A DNA stretch of 64,000 nucleotides from Panulirus ornatus (lineage: Eukaryota; Arthropoda; Malacostraca; Decapoda; Palinuridae), in assembly GCF_036320965.1 (NCBI RefSeq), contig NC_092262.1, positions 6,129,072 to 6,193,071 of the forward strand, given 5' to 3'. The number at the start of each line of letters is the position of its first letter. The first letter of the stretch is position 1. Shown here piece by piece: positions 48,073 through 59,268 of the stretch. Position numbers and translations under genes: made by a program. The notes beneath the pieces are model-generated. The model was not told where the DNA came from. It saw nothing but the letters and a program-made list of their open reading frames with translations, and did no database searches.

Positions 48073-48637
48073 CTGTCGGGGTAAGAAGTGTTAGTGAACT
48101 TTGGTGCTTCATGACTAGAAGCTTACCAGTTATTATTGGTACTAATGGTGGCTCTAGGTCCTTGATGACCCATAACTAGTTGTGTGTATGATTGTATAAA
48201 CATAACAGAGACAAACTCTTCGAACTGAACCAGATTTTGCTCTTTATGTTTGGTGTACGCTATGGATACGCTTTCGGCTGTGACTCGCACACTGCTCAAA
48301 CTTGTCAACAAAAAGACAAAGCTCAAGTAGCATTTACAAATGAAAAGTGATATAAACATACCGTTAAAGTTAGCAATATTAAGAGGCTTGATAGTTCATG
48401 ACGGGATTGTCTGACTTGGTTTCCAAAAAAATAGGATTGCAAAACAGGAGGCATTTCGCCATATGACATTAAAATGTTTTAATTTTGGCACCGGTATAAT
48501 GTGAGTATCACTGGAGTGGTCAGGAGGTGTTTGAGTATTGGATTTTTTTTTTTTTAAGCACGATATTGAAGGCGAGGGTCAAGAAGCAAGTCATGAATGC
48601 GCTAAACGTAGTTCTACAGGTTGTTGAAGTAGCTTAT

Positions 48638-48764
48638 CGCACACGCCACCGCTCTGTTCAGGAGCTACACTGGTAGCATCTGAAGGTGCAGTCGTTGCCG
48701 TAAGTTATGCCGTGGGTTGCACACACAAGGGCGTAATCGTGAGAACAGTCAGTAGGGCACGATA
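48638..48764 (-). pseudogene. Decayed Kazal exon in gene B
   Basis: The acceptor ATTACCAG is intact (phase 1) and the first five cysteines are in place: SCPTDC, SHDYALVC, ITYGNDC, TFRC. Right after Cys5 the frame breaks: omitting one T restores TSVAPEQSGGVC, ending in a Cys6 codon plus G exactly as in sibling exons, but there the donor reads G|ATAAG instead of G|GTAAG. As it stands the frame ends YQCSS with a stop at 48658-48660. It is therefore a Kazal exon that lost both frame and 5' splice site. If it were ever included as a terminal exon it would give a short inhibitor of about 78 residues. Confidence 0.7.
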
Positions 48765-48925
48765 CTGGTAATTTCAAGACATCTGAGTTGACAGAAGAGT
48801 GATGTGAATAGGTTTAGGGATGGGTGTATGCGGCCTGGGAGCTCAGGAGTGGGTGTAGCGCATTTTCTATCACAAGCAACAATGTTAGGGAAGTTTGCAC
48901 TTGCTCCGACTCCTCCGAGACTCAC

Positions 48926-49074
48926 ATTTCCCGTCCTCATAGAAGTAGTTCTGTGGGCAGGACAGACGCTTTCTATGAACACCTGCCTCAGCCGTTGCCA
49001 CAGACAACCCCAGCGCCAACGCAGCTACCACGATCACCAGGCCATTGCAGCCCATTGCCGTCACCCCGATAAGC
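48926..49074 (-). CDS. Kazal inhibitor gene B, exon with signal peptide
   Basis: Exon after the acceptor CTCCACAG. ATG at 49055-49053 opens MGCNGLVIVVAALALGLSVA, a strong signal peptide with likely cleavage near ATAEA, then GVHRKRLSCPQNYFYEDGK. 43 codons plus one base, donor T|GTGAGT, phase 1. An upstream in-frame ATG (49097) lies across the acceptor and is not used if the intron is spliced. The segment contains one cysteine, and a second one is created at the splice junction with the exon at 48072, so a small extra disulphide is possible. Confidence 0.8.
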
Positions 49075-49464
49075 CTGTGGAGTTTAAACATGTTCACGTC
49101 CCAAATGAATGTGTAGCTAACACTGATGATATACCGTGTGAAGAGTTACGTACGGAATTAAGGATATTGATACATATTAGGAAATTTACAACAGCGAGAA
49201 TCTCTATCGAGAGAAAGTTACTCGTACAATTTAAGTTATCCTTATCAAATTATGATTACAGCCTTACCAAGTTATTATACAGCTTTGAGGCTGCACTCCG
49301 AGAGAAAAGTTCCTCGACAACTTGGAACTTTTGATTCATTGCTTTCGTTCACATTCAGTTGTATGATTGGAAATTCACTTGAAGCAGATCGCACCCGAAG
49401 TACCAGGTAGAACTCGAAGGTCGACATCCACCACACATTATTTCTCAAGAAGAGAATGCGATAC

Positions 49465-49575
49465 CTCACCTTAATGGGCGCAGGCGGGGAAACAAAAAAT
49501 GTGGATGTTCCATCATCCACTGCAGGTGAGCGAGTGGGAGTGAGTGTAGTGGGAGAGACTCTTTTATGTTTAGAC
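49465..49575 (-). promoter_or_regulatory. Weak candidate promoter and first exon of gene B
   Basis: On the minus strand AAACATAAAAGAG (TATA-like, about 49560-49570) precedes a CACTCACTCCC stretch and, about 70 bases later, the donor CATTAAG|GTGAGG. It would fit an untranslated exon spliced to 49074. Speculative. Confidence 0.25.
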
Positions 49576-51009
49576 TATCATCCAAGGCTGGAAATATTCA
49601 GCGACCATGTGGGGAATATTCGTGTCGGGGTTTGCTGTTCTTGGGACGTCAATATAAGCTGTGTCAACGTATCAGTAGCTCTGTAATTACATACAGCTAG
49701 GAAAACCTGACGAGAATTACTGTTATTTTCTCTCTTGGAGGTAAATCGGAAATGGCAACTGACATTGTAGCTTAAGGCAAGTGGGTCAGGTTTTGAGAAC
49801 CTAGGAGAGCTATAAGTCGGACCGCTTTCGACGTAACCTCTGACAGAGCTTAAAAACGATTGTTCGGACAGGAGATGCCAAGAGAACTTAGGCGAAGAAA
49901 TTTAAGCGAGATTTAAGTAGGCCTGTGGCGCTTGTAAGGTCAAGGTAACAGGACTACCCCAGTAGAACCCGTTTTGATGAGACAGAAAGCAAGACCAGCA
50001 ATCCTCACATAGTGGGTGTAAAAGATGGTTCAGGACGGTATTTCAACCAATGGTGGCTGCTGTCAACAGCCCTACTACCCCAAGAAAATGTTTCAAAAGT
50101 AGGAACGGGATATTTGTGTAGTTAGCTAGGGTGTTTGGGAGGGGGCAATACTCTACCACATGAGTGTAAGGAGTTTTCCCTGTTGATTATGAACTTAGGG
50201 TTGCTTTGTTGTTTAGGAGGTCATTAATGCCTGTTATTACGTATTACATTTTAAAAAAGATTTTGTGAGTACTCTCTTCGCATTTATTAGGTATTTGTCA
50301 GCTGTGGGAAGCGTTATGAGATATTTTCCATGATTATTTCCAGTATAGAAGCATTTCATAACGTTATAGTATGATTTAAAGCAAAATATTTTTGGATGGT
50401 TTTAGTCGGAATTCAACGGACGCTCATGGGCTATTGTGATGTCATATCAGACTTCTTTTCTCTGTTGTTATTGTCCTGTATTCTGCTGTTATGCCCTGCA
50501 AGAGATCTCACGTCCCATGCACTACTGCAGTATGCTTTCTCATTCATGATAAGTCTGGGGTTCACATGTGGACATGCACGTCACATATGGCGTTGTTTAC
50601 AAAGCTCATGGTAGTTTGAATGCAACGAGTGGTGTTACGGGCCAGACCGCGCTGGATTATTGATCGCATTTAAACTTCATTACCTGTGTCCTGTGTGTTG
50701 CACCCAGGTGTATGTATGTATGTGTGTGTGTACGTCAGTGGGCTAATGTTACAGGGAAGGTTGACAGATGAATTGGAAGTGGGAAAAACTACAAGAGTTG
50801 TGATTGAGGGATGATATTCATCGCGAAGAGTTAAACACTGAAGTGGCCAGAAGGATAATTTTTGGGGGGACCTTACTTTGTCCATGATTTTCGTCAGTGA
50901 GACTGGTCAGTTGATGCCAGAAAGAAACCTCATATCTCGTCTTTCATCACTGTCGCATGTCAAGGCTAAGCTAGTTGGCATGTGGGAAAGAACAGGTTGA
51001 AAAACAAAA
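49576..51009. other. Spacer between genes B and C
   Basis: No exon, mobile element or tandem array recognised apart from a short GTAT/GTGT run near 50710-50730. Confidence 0.45.
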
Positions 51010-51026
51010 TCTAATAAAATAATATT

Positions 51027-51032
51027 TTTATT
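51027..51032 (-). terminator. Likely polyadenylation signal of gene C
   Basis: CAATAAAAAT on the minus strand, about 240 bases after the gene C stop codon. It defines a 3' untranslated region of about 250-260 bases. Confidence 0.55.
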
Positions 51033-51270
51033 GTAACAAGTGTTGTTTTCTGCAGAGATCAATGCTATGTAGAATCCTATTTTTAAGACTGAGAAAACAC
51101 GTCAAACCAGGTAAGGTGTTGACAGGTTGCGTTAGTGAGGTGAGGTATGGCGGGCCCCGCGAATAGTTGTTAATAGGCTAGCTTGAGTCCCTTCTATCGG
51201 AAAGCGAGACTAATTCAGCGACCAGGTGGCTTCACTCCTGCCACCACTGCTCTACGAACGGATGAATGCC

Positions 51271-51275
51271 TTATC
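51271..51275 (-). CDS. Kazal inhibitor gene C, last exon (five coding bases)
   Basis: A strong acceptor (TAATGCGTTTCTTTTCAG) is followed by GATAA: the split codon A+GA gives Arg and TAA stops. The protein would end GSCR. The acceptor quality and the polyadenylation signal 240 bases on support it. Reading through the donor of the exon at 51491 would instead end CSKS, so both outcomes give almost the same C-terminus. Confidence 0.6.
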
Positions 51276-51490
51276 CTGAAAAGAAACGCATTATAATTAG
51301 GGTACAGCGTATACGACTATGAAACTTGATTGATTTATTTCACGTATAAGAATCATCTGGTGTTACTAACAGCCATTCTATTATTAACATTGATACACCT
51401 TTTCCTGCCTTCTTCCCTGACTCCTCAATGTAACCAGCCATTTTCTCAAGCCATCCAGACAACCTCCCTCAAATAAACCTCAGGACTTAC

Positions 51491-51655
51491 TACACGACCC
51501 ATTGTAGAGCTTGGTGAGGTTGGGCTCTTGGCAGGCCGCGTTGCGGAAGGTGCAATCGTTGCTGTATGTGACTTTGTCGCTGCCGCACAGTGGCGCGTAT
51601 GTGAACGGACACTCTTGGATGCACTTGCTGCTGCTGCTGCCACCCTGAGCCGGAC
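51491..51655 (-). CDS. Kazal inhibitor gene C, exon at 51.5 kb (last Kazal domain)
   Basis: Linker PAQGGSSSS, then the Kazal domain KCIQEC, PFTYAPLC, GSDKVTYSNDC, NAAC, NGSC with six cysteines. 55 codons, phase 1 at both ends, acceptor TTTTTACACAG, donor TGTA|GTAAG. Predicted P1 is Phe (chymotrypsin-like targets in the family). The usual G-K/N/T in GSDGxTY is shortened to GSDKVTY but the spacing is kept. Confidence 0.9.
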
Positions 51656-51679
51656 CTGTGTAAAAAGCGAGATCATCTG

Positions 51680-52110
51680 GTCTATACTGAAGCTCGTGAA
51701 AGTTGCTTTAGATCTTAAGATCCAAGCTGACAAGTTGTTTCAAAGCTGCAAGCCCAAGCTTATATAAATTATTCTAGATTTTAAGAGCTACGCTCGTACG
51801 CTTGGAGGTCCTAGCTTGTAAGTTGCTCTGAGCCGTTAGAATAAAGTTTATAAGTTGTTTTAGGACTTATGATCCCGTTTATATGTTGCTCTAGGCTAAA
51901 ATTTTGAGCTTTATAACTTGTTTTAGGCCTTTAGATCCAGCTTATATGTCGTAGCCTAGGCGTCATGACCGAAGCCTATAACTTGCAAGTTTTTGATATC
52001 CACAATATAGGTTAGCACGTAATTTCCCAACTTACAAGTTAATCTAGGAGTTAAGAGCCAAGTTCGTAATTTGCTCTGATCCTAAGATGTAACATTTTTT
52101 TTTTATGGAA
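51680..52110. repeat. Degenerate tandem repeat, about 40-50-bp unit
   Basis: Repeated TAAGTTG(C/T)T(C/T)TAGG and AAGATCC-AGCTTATA-like segments, about nine diverged units, in the intron between the exons at 51.5 and 52.5 kb. Confidence 0.5.
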
Positions 52111-52494
52111 TCTTAAGGTCACAACTAAGTGCTTTTAGCCTTTACTAGCAGTAAATAAACCACTTACGTATGACGCTACGATTCTTGAGTGCGACAGTAC
52201 ATCCGTTACTGCGTCAGCACGACCACTTGGAAATTTAATCTGACTCAAGGTCACACAATCATATACAAGGGTCGTGCTCGGTCAGTGTTCGTCTCTTTGT
52301 GCTAAAAAGTTCGCACCGTCTTGCTCAAGGTGCTGATTATTCCGCAAGGCAGCTGTCGCTAGGTGAACTAGTAACACTACTGAAGGAACCACTGAGGGAA
52401 AATAAGCTTTTGAAACTCAGGCAAGTGGCCCCTGAGTTGTTCGTAACAGCCATAATGATCCCAGACGGTATACTAGACATTGAGTACCACTTAC

Positions 52495-52653
52495 CACACT
52501 GGCCGTCGGCCACCTTGGTGACGGAGGGGTTACGGCACATGACCCGGTTCAGGAAGCACTGGTTGTCGTAGGTGACGCCGTCGCTGCCGCACACGGGCTC
52601 GTACAAGCGGCTGCAGCTCACTGGACAACGGGGCTTCGCCGTCTGCTGCTCAT
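52495..52653 (-). CDS. Kazal inhibitor gene C, exon at 52.5 kb
   Basis: Linker EQQTAKP, then RCPVSC, SRLYEPVC, GSDGVTYDNQC, RVMC, ADGQC: a canonical six-cysteine Kazal domain. 53 codons, phase 1 at both ends, acceptor TACCCACAG, donor G|GTAAGT. Predicted P1 is Arg, fitting trypsin-like proteases. The exon is clearly more GC-rich than its introns. Confidence 0.93.
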
Positions 52654-53346
52654 CTGTGGGTAGAAACTATGTTTGCATTCTTCTGAAATACTGTATCCGA
52701 CTCTGGCCTTATGCTGAATTACAGTCTTACTATCGTGTAAACATATGTTTATTCCACCAGTGTAATGGTAAATTATGATAACGATTACCTAATCATTGAT
52801 TAAATTCTAATATCGAGCAACGGGGATATCATTAGGGGTCCATTGAATTATCCCCTTGTCACGTCAATCACATCCTAGGGTCGTACCGTCGTGTATTCAA
52901 GGGCAGCATCGTCGAGCTGAAAGGGTCGTATGTTAAGCTCAGCGTCGTATACAGAGGATTAATTTCCTTCCAACGACCTCAGCCATCAAATGTATTTGTA
53001 GCGACTTTCGTAACTTCTCTCATGTTCTGTGTCAATCTTAGCGATCATGACGAAGTTAGGTCATCGGAAACATGGCATGCGAACTACGCCTTGGCTCTCA
53101 TAACCACCATTGGAAACTTAGCTATTTTGGCACATCTTTCGTCTACTGACTAGCCTTACCTGTCGTAGCCTTACGTTGACCTACTGAGCAGGTTTACCAA
53201 TCGGGGAGCTGACCGCGTCATCACCAACTGTACCAAAAAAATTATGGTAAGACAACACTACACAGAGCGCTACTAGGGGGAAATCCATCTTTGAGGATAA
53301 ACATTATTTCCTTCGGCAAATGAGGTGACCCCTTCGCCCCACATAC
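52654..53346. other. Intron of gene C with a GGTCGT-type repeat
   Basis: Contains GTCGTACCGTCGTGTATTCA, AGCATCGTCGAGCTGAAAGG and GTCGTATGTTAAGCTCAGCG (about 52882-52960), a degenerate short-period repeat also seen at 58315-58375 (GGGCCGTCATGCTCAAGGGT, CGTGTCGTGGTGGTCAGGG). Confidence 0.5.
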
Positions 53347-53511
53347 CACAGCGGCCCTCCCTGACGGGGGTTAAGGGCGTGCCTTCCCTGCAGGACATCA
53401 GGTTCAGGAGGCAGAGGTTGAAGTAAGTCTTCCCGTCGGAGCCGCAGACTGGCGAGTACACGCGAGCGCAGGTGTTGGCGCACGGCGGCTTCGGCTCTGG
53501 TGTAACGGCTG
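53347..53511 (-). CDS. Kazal inhibitor gene C, exon at 53.4 kb
   Basis: Linker AVTPEPKP, then PCANTC, ARVYSPVC, GSDGKTYFNLC, LMSC, REGRC: canonical Kazal, six cysteines, 55 codons. Donor G|GTATGT. The acceptor is a tandem NAGNAG (TTCAGCAG): using the second AG removes one Ala codon without changing phase, start 53508 instead of 53511. Predicted P1 is Arg. Confidence 0.93.
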
Positions 53512-53781
53512 CTGAACGGGACAGTATGTTACAACTTGCCTTATCTATCGACTCATCTCTATGTCTATTTACTGGTTGTGGCAAAGTGTGGTCACGGATA
53601 CGTTTTAACTATTCAATTTTTTTTTATGTATTATTTTTTCAGAGGAGAGCAAGGCCAACTTTGTTATAGTTATTTAACGCAAGCATATGCAATATGAGTT
53701 TCCAAAGAACAGTAGTGGAAGCTATGACTTAAAAACTAGTTTGATTAACGAGAAATATCTTGCTATGAAGGAAAGGTTGAG

Positions 53782-53784
53782 ATA

Positions 53785-53806
<22 letters not shown>
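53782..53806. repeat. Short TA array at a LINE tail
   Basis: About 12 TA repeats directly before the poly(T) of LINE copy 5. Confidence 0.9.
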
Positions 53807-53824
<18 letters not shown>

Positions 53825-55741
53825 TTTTTTATACTTTGTCGCTGTCTCCCGCGTTTGCGAGGTAGCACAAGGAAACAGACGAAAGAAATGGCCCAACCCC
53901 CCCCCCCCATACACATGTACATACACACGTCCACACACGCAAATATACATACCTACACAGCTTTCCATGGTTTACCCCAGACGCTTCACATGCCTTGCTT
54001 CAATCCACTGACAGCACGTCAACCCCTGTATACCACATGACTCCAATTCACTCTATTTCTTGCCCTCCTTTCACCCTCCTGCATGTTCAGGCCCCGATCA
54101 CACAAAATCTTTTTCACTCCATCTTTCCACCTCCAATTTGGTCTCCCTCTTCTCCTCGTTCCCTCCACCTCCGACACATATATCCTCTTGGTCAATCTCT
54201 CCTCACTCATTCTCTCCATGTGCCCAAACCATTTCAAAACACCCTCTTCTGCTCTCTCAACCACGCTCTTTTTATTTCCACACATCTCTCTTACCCTTAC
54301 GTTACTTACTCGATCAAACCACCTCACACCACACATTGTCCTCAAACATCTCATTTCCAGCACATCCATCCTCCTGCGCACATCTCTATCCATAGCCCAC
54401 GCCTCGCAACCATACAGCATTGTTGGAACCACTATTCCCTCAAACATACCCATTTTTGCTTTCCGAGATAATGTTCTCGACTTCCACACATTTTTCAAGG
54501 CTCCCAAAATTTTCGCCCCCTCCCCCACCCTATGATCCACTTCCGCTTCCATGGTTCCATCCGCTGACAGATCCACTCCCAGATATCTAAAACACTTCAC
54601 TTCCTCCAGTTTTTCTCCATTCAAACTCACCTCCCAATTGACTTGACCCTCACCCCTACTGTACCTAATAACCTTGCTCTTATTCACATTTACTCTCAAC
54701 TTTCTTCTTCCACACACTTTACCAAACTCAGTCACCAGCTTCTGCAGTTTCTCACATGAATCAGCCACCAGCGCTGTATCATCAGCGAACAACAATTGAC
54801 TCACTTCCCAAGCTCTCTCATCCCCAACAGACTTCATACTTGCCCCTCTTTCCAGGACTCTTGCATTTACCTCCTTTACAACCCCATCCATAAACAAATT
54901 AAACAACCATGGAGACATCACACACCCCTGCCGCAAACCTACATTCACTGAGAACCAATCACTTTCCTCTCTTCCTACACGTACACATGCCTTACATCCT
55001 CGATAAAAACTTTTCACTGCTTCTAACAACTTGCCTCCCACACCATATATTCTTAATACCTTCCACAGAGCATCTCTATCAACTCTATCATATGCCTTCT
55101 CCAGATCCATAAATGCTACATACAAATCCATTTGCTTTTCTAAGTATTTCTCACATACATTCTTCAAAGCAAACACCTGATCCACACATCCTCTACCACT
55201 TCTGAAACCGCACTGCTCTTCCCCAATCTGATGCTCTGTACATGCCTTCACCCTCTCAATCAATACCCTCCCATATAATTTACCAGGAATACTCAACAAA
55301 CTTATACCTCTGTAATTTGAGCACTCACTCTTATCCCCTTTGCCTTTGTACAATGGCACTATGCACGCATTCCGCCAATCCTCAGGCACCTCACCATGAG
55401 TCATACATACATTAAATAACCTTACCAACCAGTCAACAATACAGTCACCCCCTTTCTTAATAAATTCCACTGCAATACCATCCAAACCTGCTGCCTTGCC
55501 GGCTTTCATCTTCCGCAAAGCTTTTACTACCTCTTCTCTGTTTACCAAATCATTTTCCCTAACCCTCTCACTTTGCACACCACCTCGACCAAAACACCCT
55601 ATATCTGCCACTCTGTCATCAGACACATTCAACAAACCTTCAAAATACTCATTCCATCTCCTTCTCACATCACCGCTACTTGTTATCACCTCCCCATTTA
55701 CGCCCTTCACTGAAGTTCCCATTTGCTCCCTTGTCTTACGC

Positions 55742-55745
<4 letters not shown>
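53807..55745 (-). mobile_element. RTE-like LINE copy 5, longest, intact 574-codon frame
   Basis: Poly(T) on + (53807-53830) is the poly(A) tail. A single open frame, 54019-55743, encodes the whole reverse transcriptase: KMKAGKAAGLDGIAVEF, WRNACIVPLYKGKGD, motif A FMDLEKAYDRVD (about residues 207-218), GLRQGCVMSPWLFNLFM, the catalytic FADD at about 317-320, FRYLGVDL, and the C-terminal GRPNWRWKDGV. The N-terminal endonuclease is absent: the copy stops at a TA array (55746-55795). It sits antisense... relative to + and in the same orientation as gene C, inside its large intron. No internal stop suggests recent insertion. Confidence 0.92.

Positions 55746-55795
<50 letters not shown>
55746..55795. 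repeat. TA microsatellite
   Basis: About 25 TA repeats at the 5' end of LINE copy 5; with 53782-53806 they may be the two sides of an insertion into a TA array. Confidence 0.95.
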
Positions 55796-55797
<2 letters not shown>

Positions 55798-56289
55798 ATG
55801 GAGATGTGGGAAGAATGTTAAAGTTGCAAAATGTTAAAACATTTGCAAAAAGCAATGTTATGGTTACCAAAAATCGAAATGCAGGCAGTTTTAACCAATT
55901 TACGTGTTCCTTATATTCCAGCCAGGTTGAAATTTCCTGAACCGTATATGATCATTATATAAGATCTTATAATATCTGCACTAAGAGTAATTATCAATGG
56001 AATAAAACATGTAACGACACCTGGTTTAGTGAGGTACTGATTTGAAACTTGCTCTGATGAATGATAAACTTGCTGGACCTGTATCAAGGTTCTGAGTTTT
56101 TATTTATTTATTTATTTATTTTTAGTAAAATCTGAAGATGTTACAAGGGATCAAGAAGACCCGTCTATCATAATTGTCAAACCATTAAACTAGCGAATCC
56201 ATCGTTCATACATCGCAATGGGCACACGAGTTTTGTTTATATAACATTAATCAGACATTCTAGTTTTACGATTCAAATAAAGTCTAAGA

Positions 56290-56690
56290 TTTCATTTTGA
56301 ATCTTAGATATGACAGATGTGGACCTCTTGAGAGTGATGGCTTAATCTTTTGAAATCCATGACATTCTATGAAGAACGTTAGAAACGATGATTTAATCCC
56401 TTGAGAACACAATTTAATTGAGAACAGCAACTCAATTTCTTGTGAACAATGACAATCCTATGAGATAGATGACTTAATCCCTAAAGATCAATGACTTGAT
56501 AAAGACGATGAATTAATCCTCTGAAAATTATACCCTTCTTTGAGAAAGATGTCCATTTAAAGACGGTGACAGACATTTGAGAACTATGATTTAATCCCTT
56601 GACCATGATGTCCTACTCTAGGTACATTAACAATTTCTCGAGTACGATAAACTCCCCACATTATGACAGTCTTTGAACGATGAAGTAATC
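56290..56690. repeat. Degenerate tandem repeat (GATGACTTAATCCC type)
   Basis: About ten diverged units combining GATGA-TTAATCCCTTGA and GAAC-ATGACATTCTATGA motifs. Intron of gene C. Confidence 0.5.
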
Positions 56691-57375
56691 CCTAATGCAC
56701 GGAAATATAATTTTTTATTACAATGATTCATTAGATTTTAATAGCTGCAATAAGATAAAATCCCTATCTTATAAATGTGTGAGATCAGTTAAATACGTGT
56801 ATATAAAAACAATCACTTTTGATTCTAAAATTTGTTTGGCTTTAGAAATTATAAATGATACTACTTCAGTAGATATTTAAAAGTATACTGCTTTGCAAAC
56901 ATTCAAAAGACACCTTTAAGTTTTGAAGTGTTTCTTTTTTTATATGTACACATTTAGATTAATGAATATGATCCCTTTATGCATGCGCGTTCGTTTTTGT
57001 AAAGAGTCGTCTGTATCTGAGGATCGGTTCCGGATTAGTTAAAGAGCCATGTGGTGCTGGAAAGTATGTCCTGTGCATTATAGTTATTTATCAGTGTTTA
57101 TCAGCATTATGAGAGTAGATCCAGTTGTCTTACATGTTGAGGATATGTAGTAGACTTTAGCGTATCACTAGACTGAGGTGATATCCGTGAAATTCTTGAG
57201 AAAATGATATTTTTTTTTTGTATGGAAAAGTGCGGACAACAATCAAAACATTGGACGGCTTCGACTCCACGCTGCTCATCACGGGTAGCATAGTTCGGGT
57301 ATGTGTCGAACTGAGTTTTGCTCAAGTTAGTGAGTTATTTTTAAGTTCGAACTTAAGAATTACTCCATGTACGTA
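56691..57375. other. Intron of gene C, nothing recognised
   Basis: AT-rich sequence without domain-bearing frames. Confidence 0.45.
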
Positions 57376-57600
57376 ACTAAACCTTGTACTGTGTCAACAG
57401 GTATGCTGAGGACTGGACTCTGCTGTGCTGGGACCCAAGCTAGCCTCATAAAACCATTCCCAGCAGAAAACCAAAATGGCCTCGTGAACATTGTTGTGCT
57501 TAGAAGCAAACTAGACCTGAACCCATCTGTGCTGAGACTCGAGTTACTTTCATGAACCTTACTCTGCTGAGATCCGAGTGAGCCTTATGAACAATCTTAT
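57376..57600. repeat. Degenerate tandem repeat (TGCTGAGACCCGAGT type)
   Basis: About five units of roughly 45 bp: GTGCTGGGACCCAAGCTAGC, GTGCTGAGACTCGAGTTACT, TGCTGAGATCCGAGTGAGCC. Confidence 0.5.
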
Positions 57601-58704
57601 CGTGATGAGGAAGGGAACAGTGTTTGAAGAACACAGATGACTAAGAACACCGAGGAGAGGACCCCAAGGGTGATGAACTCGCTTCGAAGTGGCCCACAAT
57701 AACATGATGATCATCCTGGATCAACACAACGTATATGTAAGGTCGGTAACTGTAGTGTTGAATCTGTTTTGTGATTTTAGTCATCTTTCAGAATTAGACT
57801 TTGACTAACGGTACTTTAATGATTTACGAGATATTTTAATCGTGAAAAATATTCATTGTAAGAAAACTGATAAAGCAAGAGTTTGCGAGTAGTAAATCAC
57901 TAAAGAAAAATGTAATAATTGAATCCTAGTATTATCATATTACAAATTATCACATTAAACGTGGGTTGATTATGTGAGGATAACAACCAAATGAAACTAT
58001 TTCTTCAGTATCACACAAGTTACAGAATTTGTCCTTGAATTTATTCTGAAAGATGAATGTAATATAGATTCTCTTTCCAGTAGATAGTGTTTCTTAATTA
58101 TTCTGTTGTTCTTAAAGGTGTAAGATGTATTTCAATGAGTAGTTTATTTCTGTAGTATTGTGTCAAAAGTTATTTTACATTTATTATTCGAAATGTTTTG
58201 AGAAAATACGTCATTGGATAAGTTGTGTAGAAAGTGCTGTACCCCTTTGAGCCCATTGGTACGACGATAAATCCACTGGATATGTCGGCCTGACCTTTGA
58301 CGTGACCTGGAAGGGGTCGGTCGAAGAACGGGCCGTCATGCTCAAGGGTCGTGTCGTGGTGGTCAGGGTTTGCACAGCAATGCCCAAAAGGTTAAGGTTG
58401 GCCAGTGCATTGCAGTCAACGAAGCAGGTAAGGAAACATATAATGCGGAGAGAGAAATAGTTTTTTTTTGCATGAACAGATTGGTAGGAGGTTCTTGTTT
58501 GTGTTGAAAGTAAGGTAGGTGCAGTGTATCGAGATGGTGAGTGATTCATAACGCCAACATTAGAAGTAAGTATTAATTGTACAGTATAAAGATATAATGT
58601 GTATAGTTGTTTTGTGCCCAGAAATAACATAACAGGGTGGATTGACGTAGAGGGTTTGGCACGGGAATAGTTCTGTTTACCGTCGGGTTACGTTCGTAGC
58701 TTAC
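57601..58704. other. Intron of gene C
   Basis: Mostly AT-rich. 58240-58420 is GC-richer and open on both strands, but shows no Kazal cysteines; its GGTCGT-type core is shared with 52.9 kb, so it is taken as repeat-derived. Confidence 0.45.
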
Positions 58705-58854
58705 CACATGGTCCACTGTTCCGCAGAATGATGGAGGGTTTTTGGCAGCTGGCTGCCTTCAGGGCGCAGTCGCTATCGTACGTGTTGCCGTCCGTGCCAC
58801 ACACAGGCGAGTACACCTCCGGACACACGTCTGGGCATGGCCTTTGTGGTGTAC
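58705..58854 (-). CDS. Kazal inhibitor gene C, exon at 58.7 kb
   Basis: Linker TPQR, then PCPDVC, PEVYSPVC, GTDGNTYDSDC, AASC, NSGPC: six cysteines, 50 codons, phase 1 at both ends, acceptor CTGCCCTCAG, donor G|GTAAGC. Predicted P1 is Glu, unusual for trypsin or chymotrypsin targets but found in Kazal domains acting on subtilisin-like or Glu-preferring enzymes (family knowledge; the target here is not known). Confidence 0.93.
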
Positions 58855-59268
58855 CTGAGGGCAGTCATCAATTAAGCTGTGTGTCACCATGTCGAAGAAC
58901 ATGAGAGTTAACGGGAGAAAGATAAATGACTGAAGAACCACGAGAGCCTTTAGCTCAACACCTGAACTAAACATAGTTTAGGTTCGAGTTAACTCTGTTT
59001 ACTAACGACCATCACGTTGTTAAATATATGCTCTTGGAGCACATATTTACCTCTGAATTAACTGCATTGACATTATTCTTGTGACTTTAGTCTTTTCATG
59101 TTACAACTTTACAAAATTGCATAGATTAACAAGAGCTCAAAACGAGCAGACAAGGAATATGGTGGGCAGGCACTTATGGTATTTCATGTTTAAGGTACAA
59201 TTTGTAGTTTCATGGCTATTTGGCGATGGGCAACTCTCAAACCCGGAGAGACGTTGTAAAATTCTTAC

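Noticed and set aside
48926..49097. Upstream ATG at 49097 as the start of gene B
   Set aside because: It lies before the acceptor CTCCACAG and would need intron retention; the ATG at 49055 directly precedes the signal peptide.
58211..58630. 139-codon minus frame between Kazal exons
   Set aside because: No cysteine pattern, wrong composition, open on both strands, and shares a short repeat with 52.9 kb.
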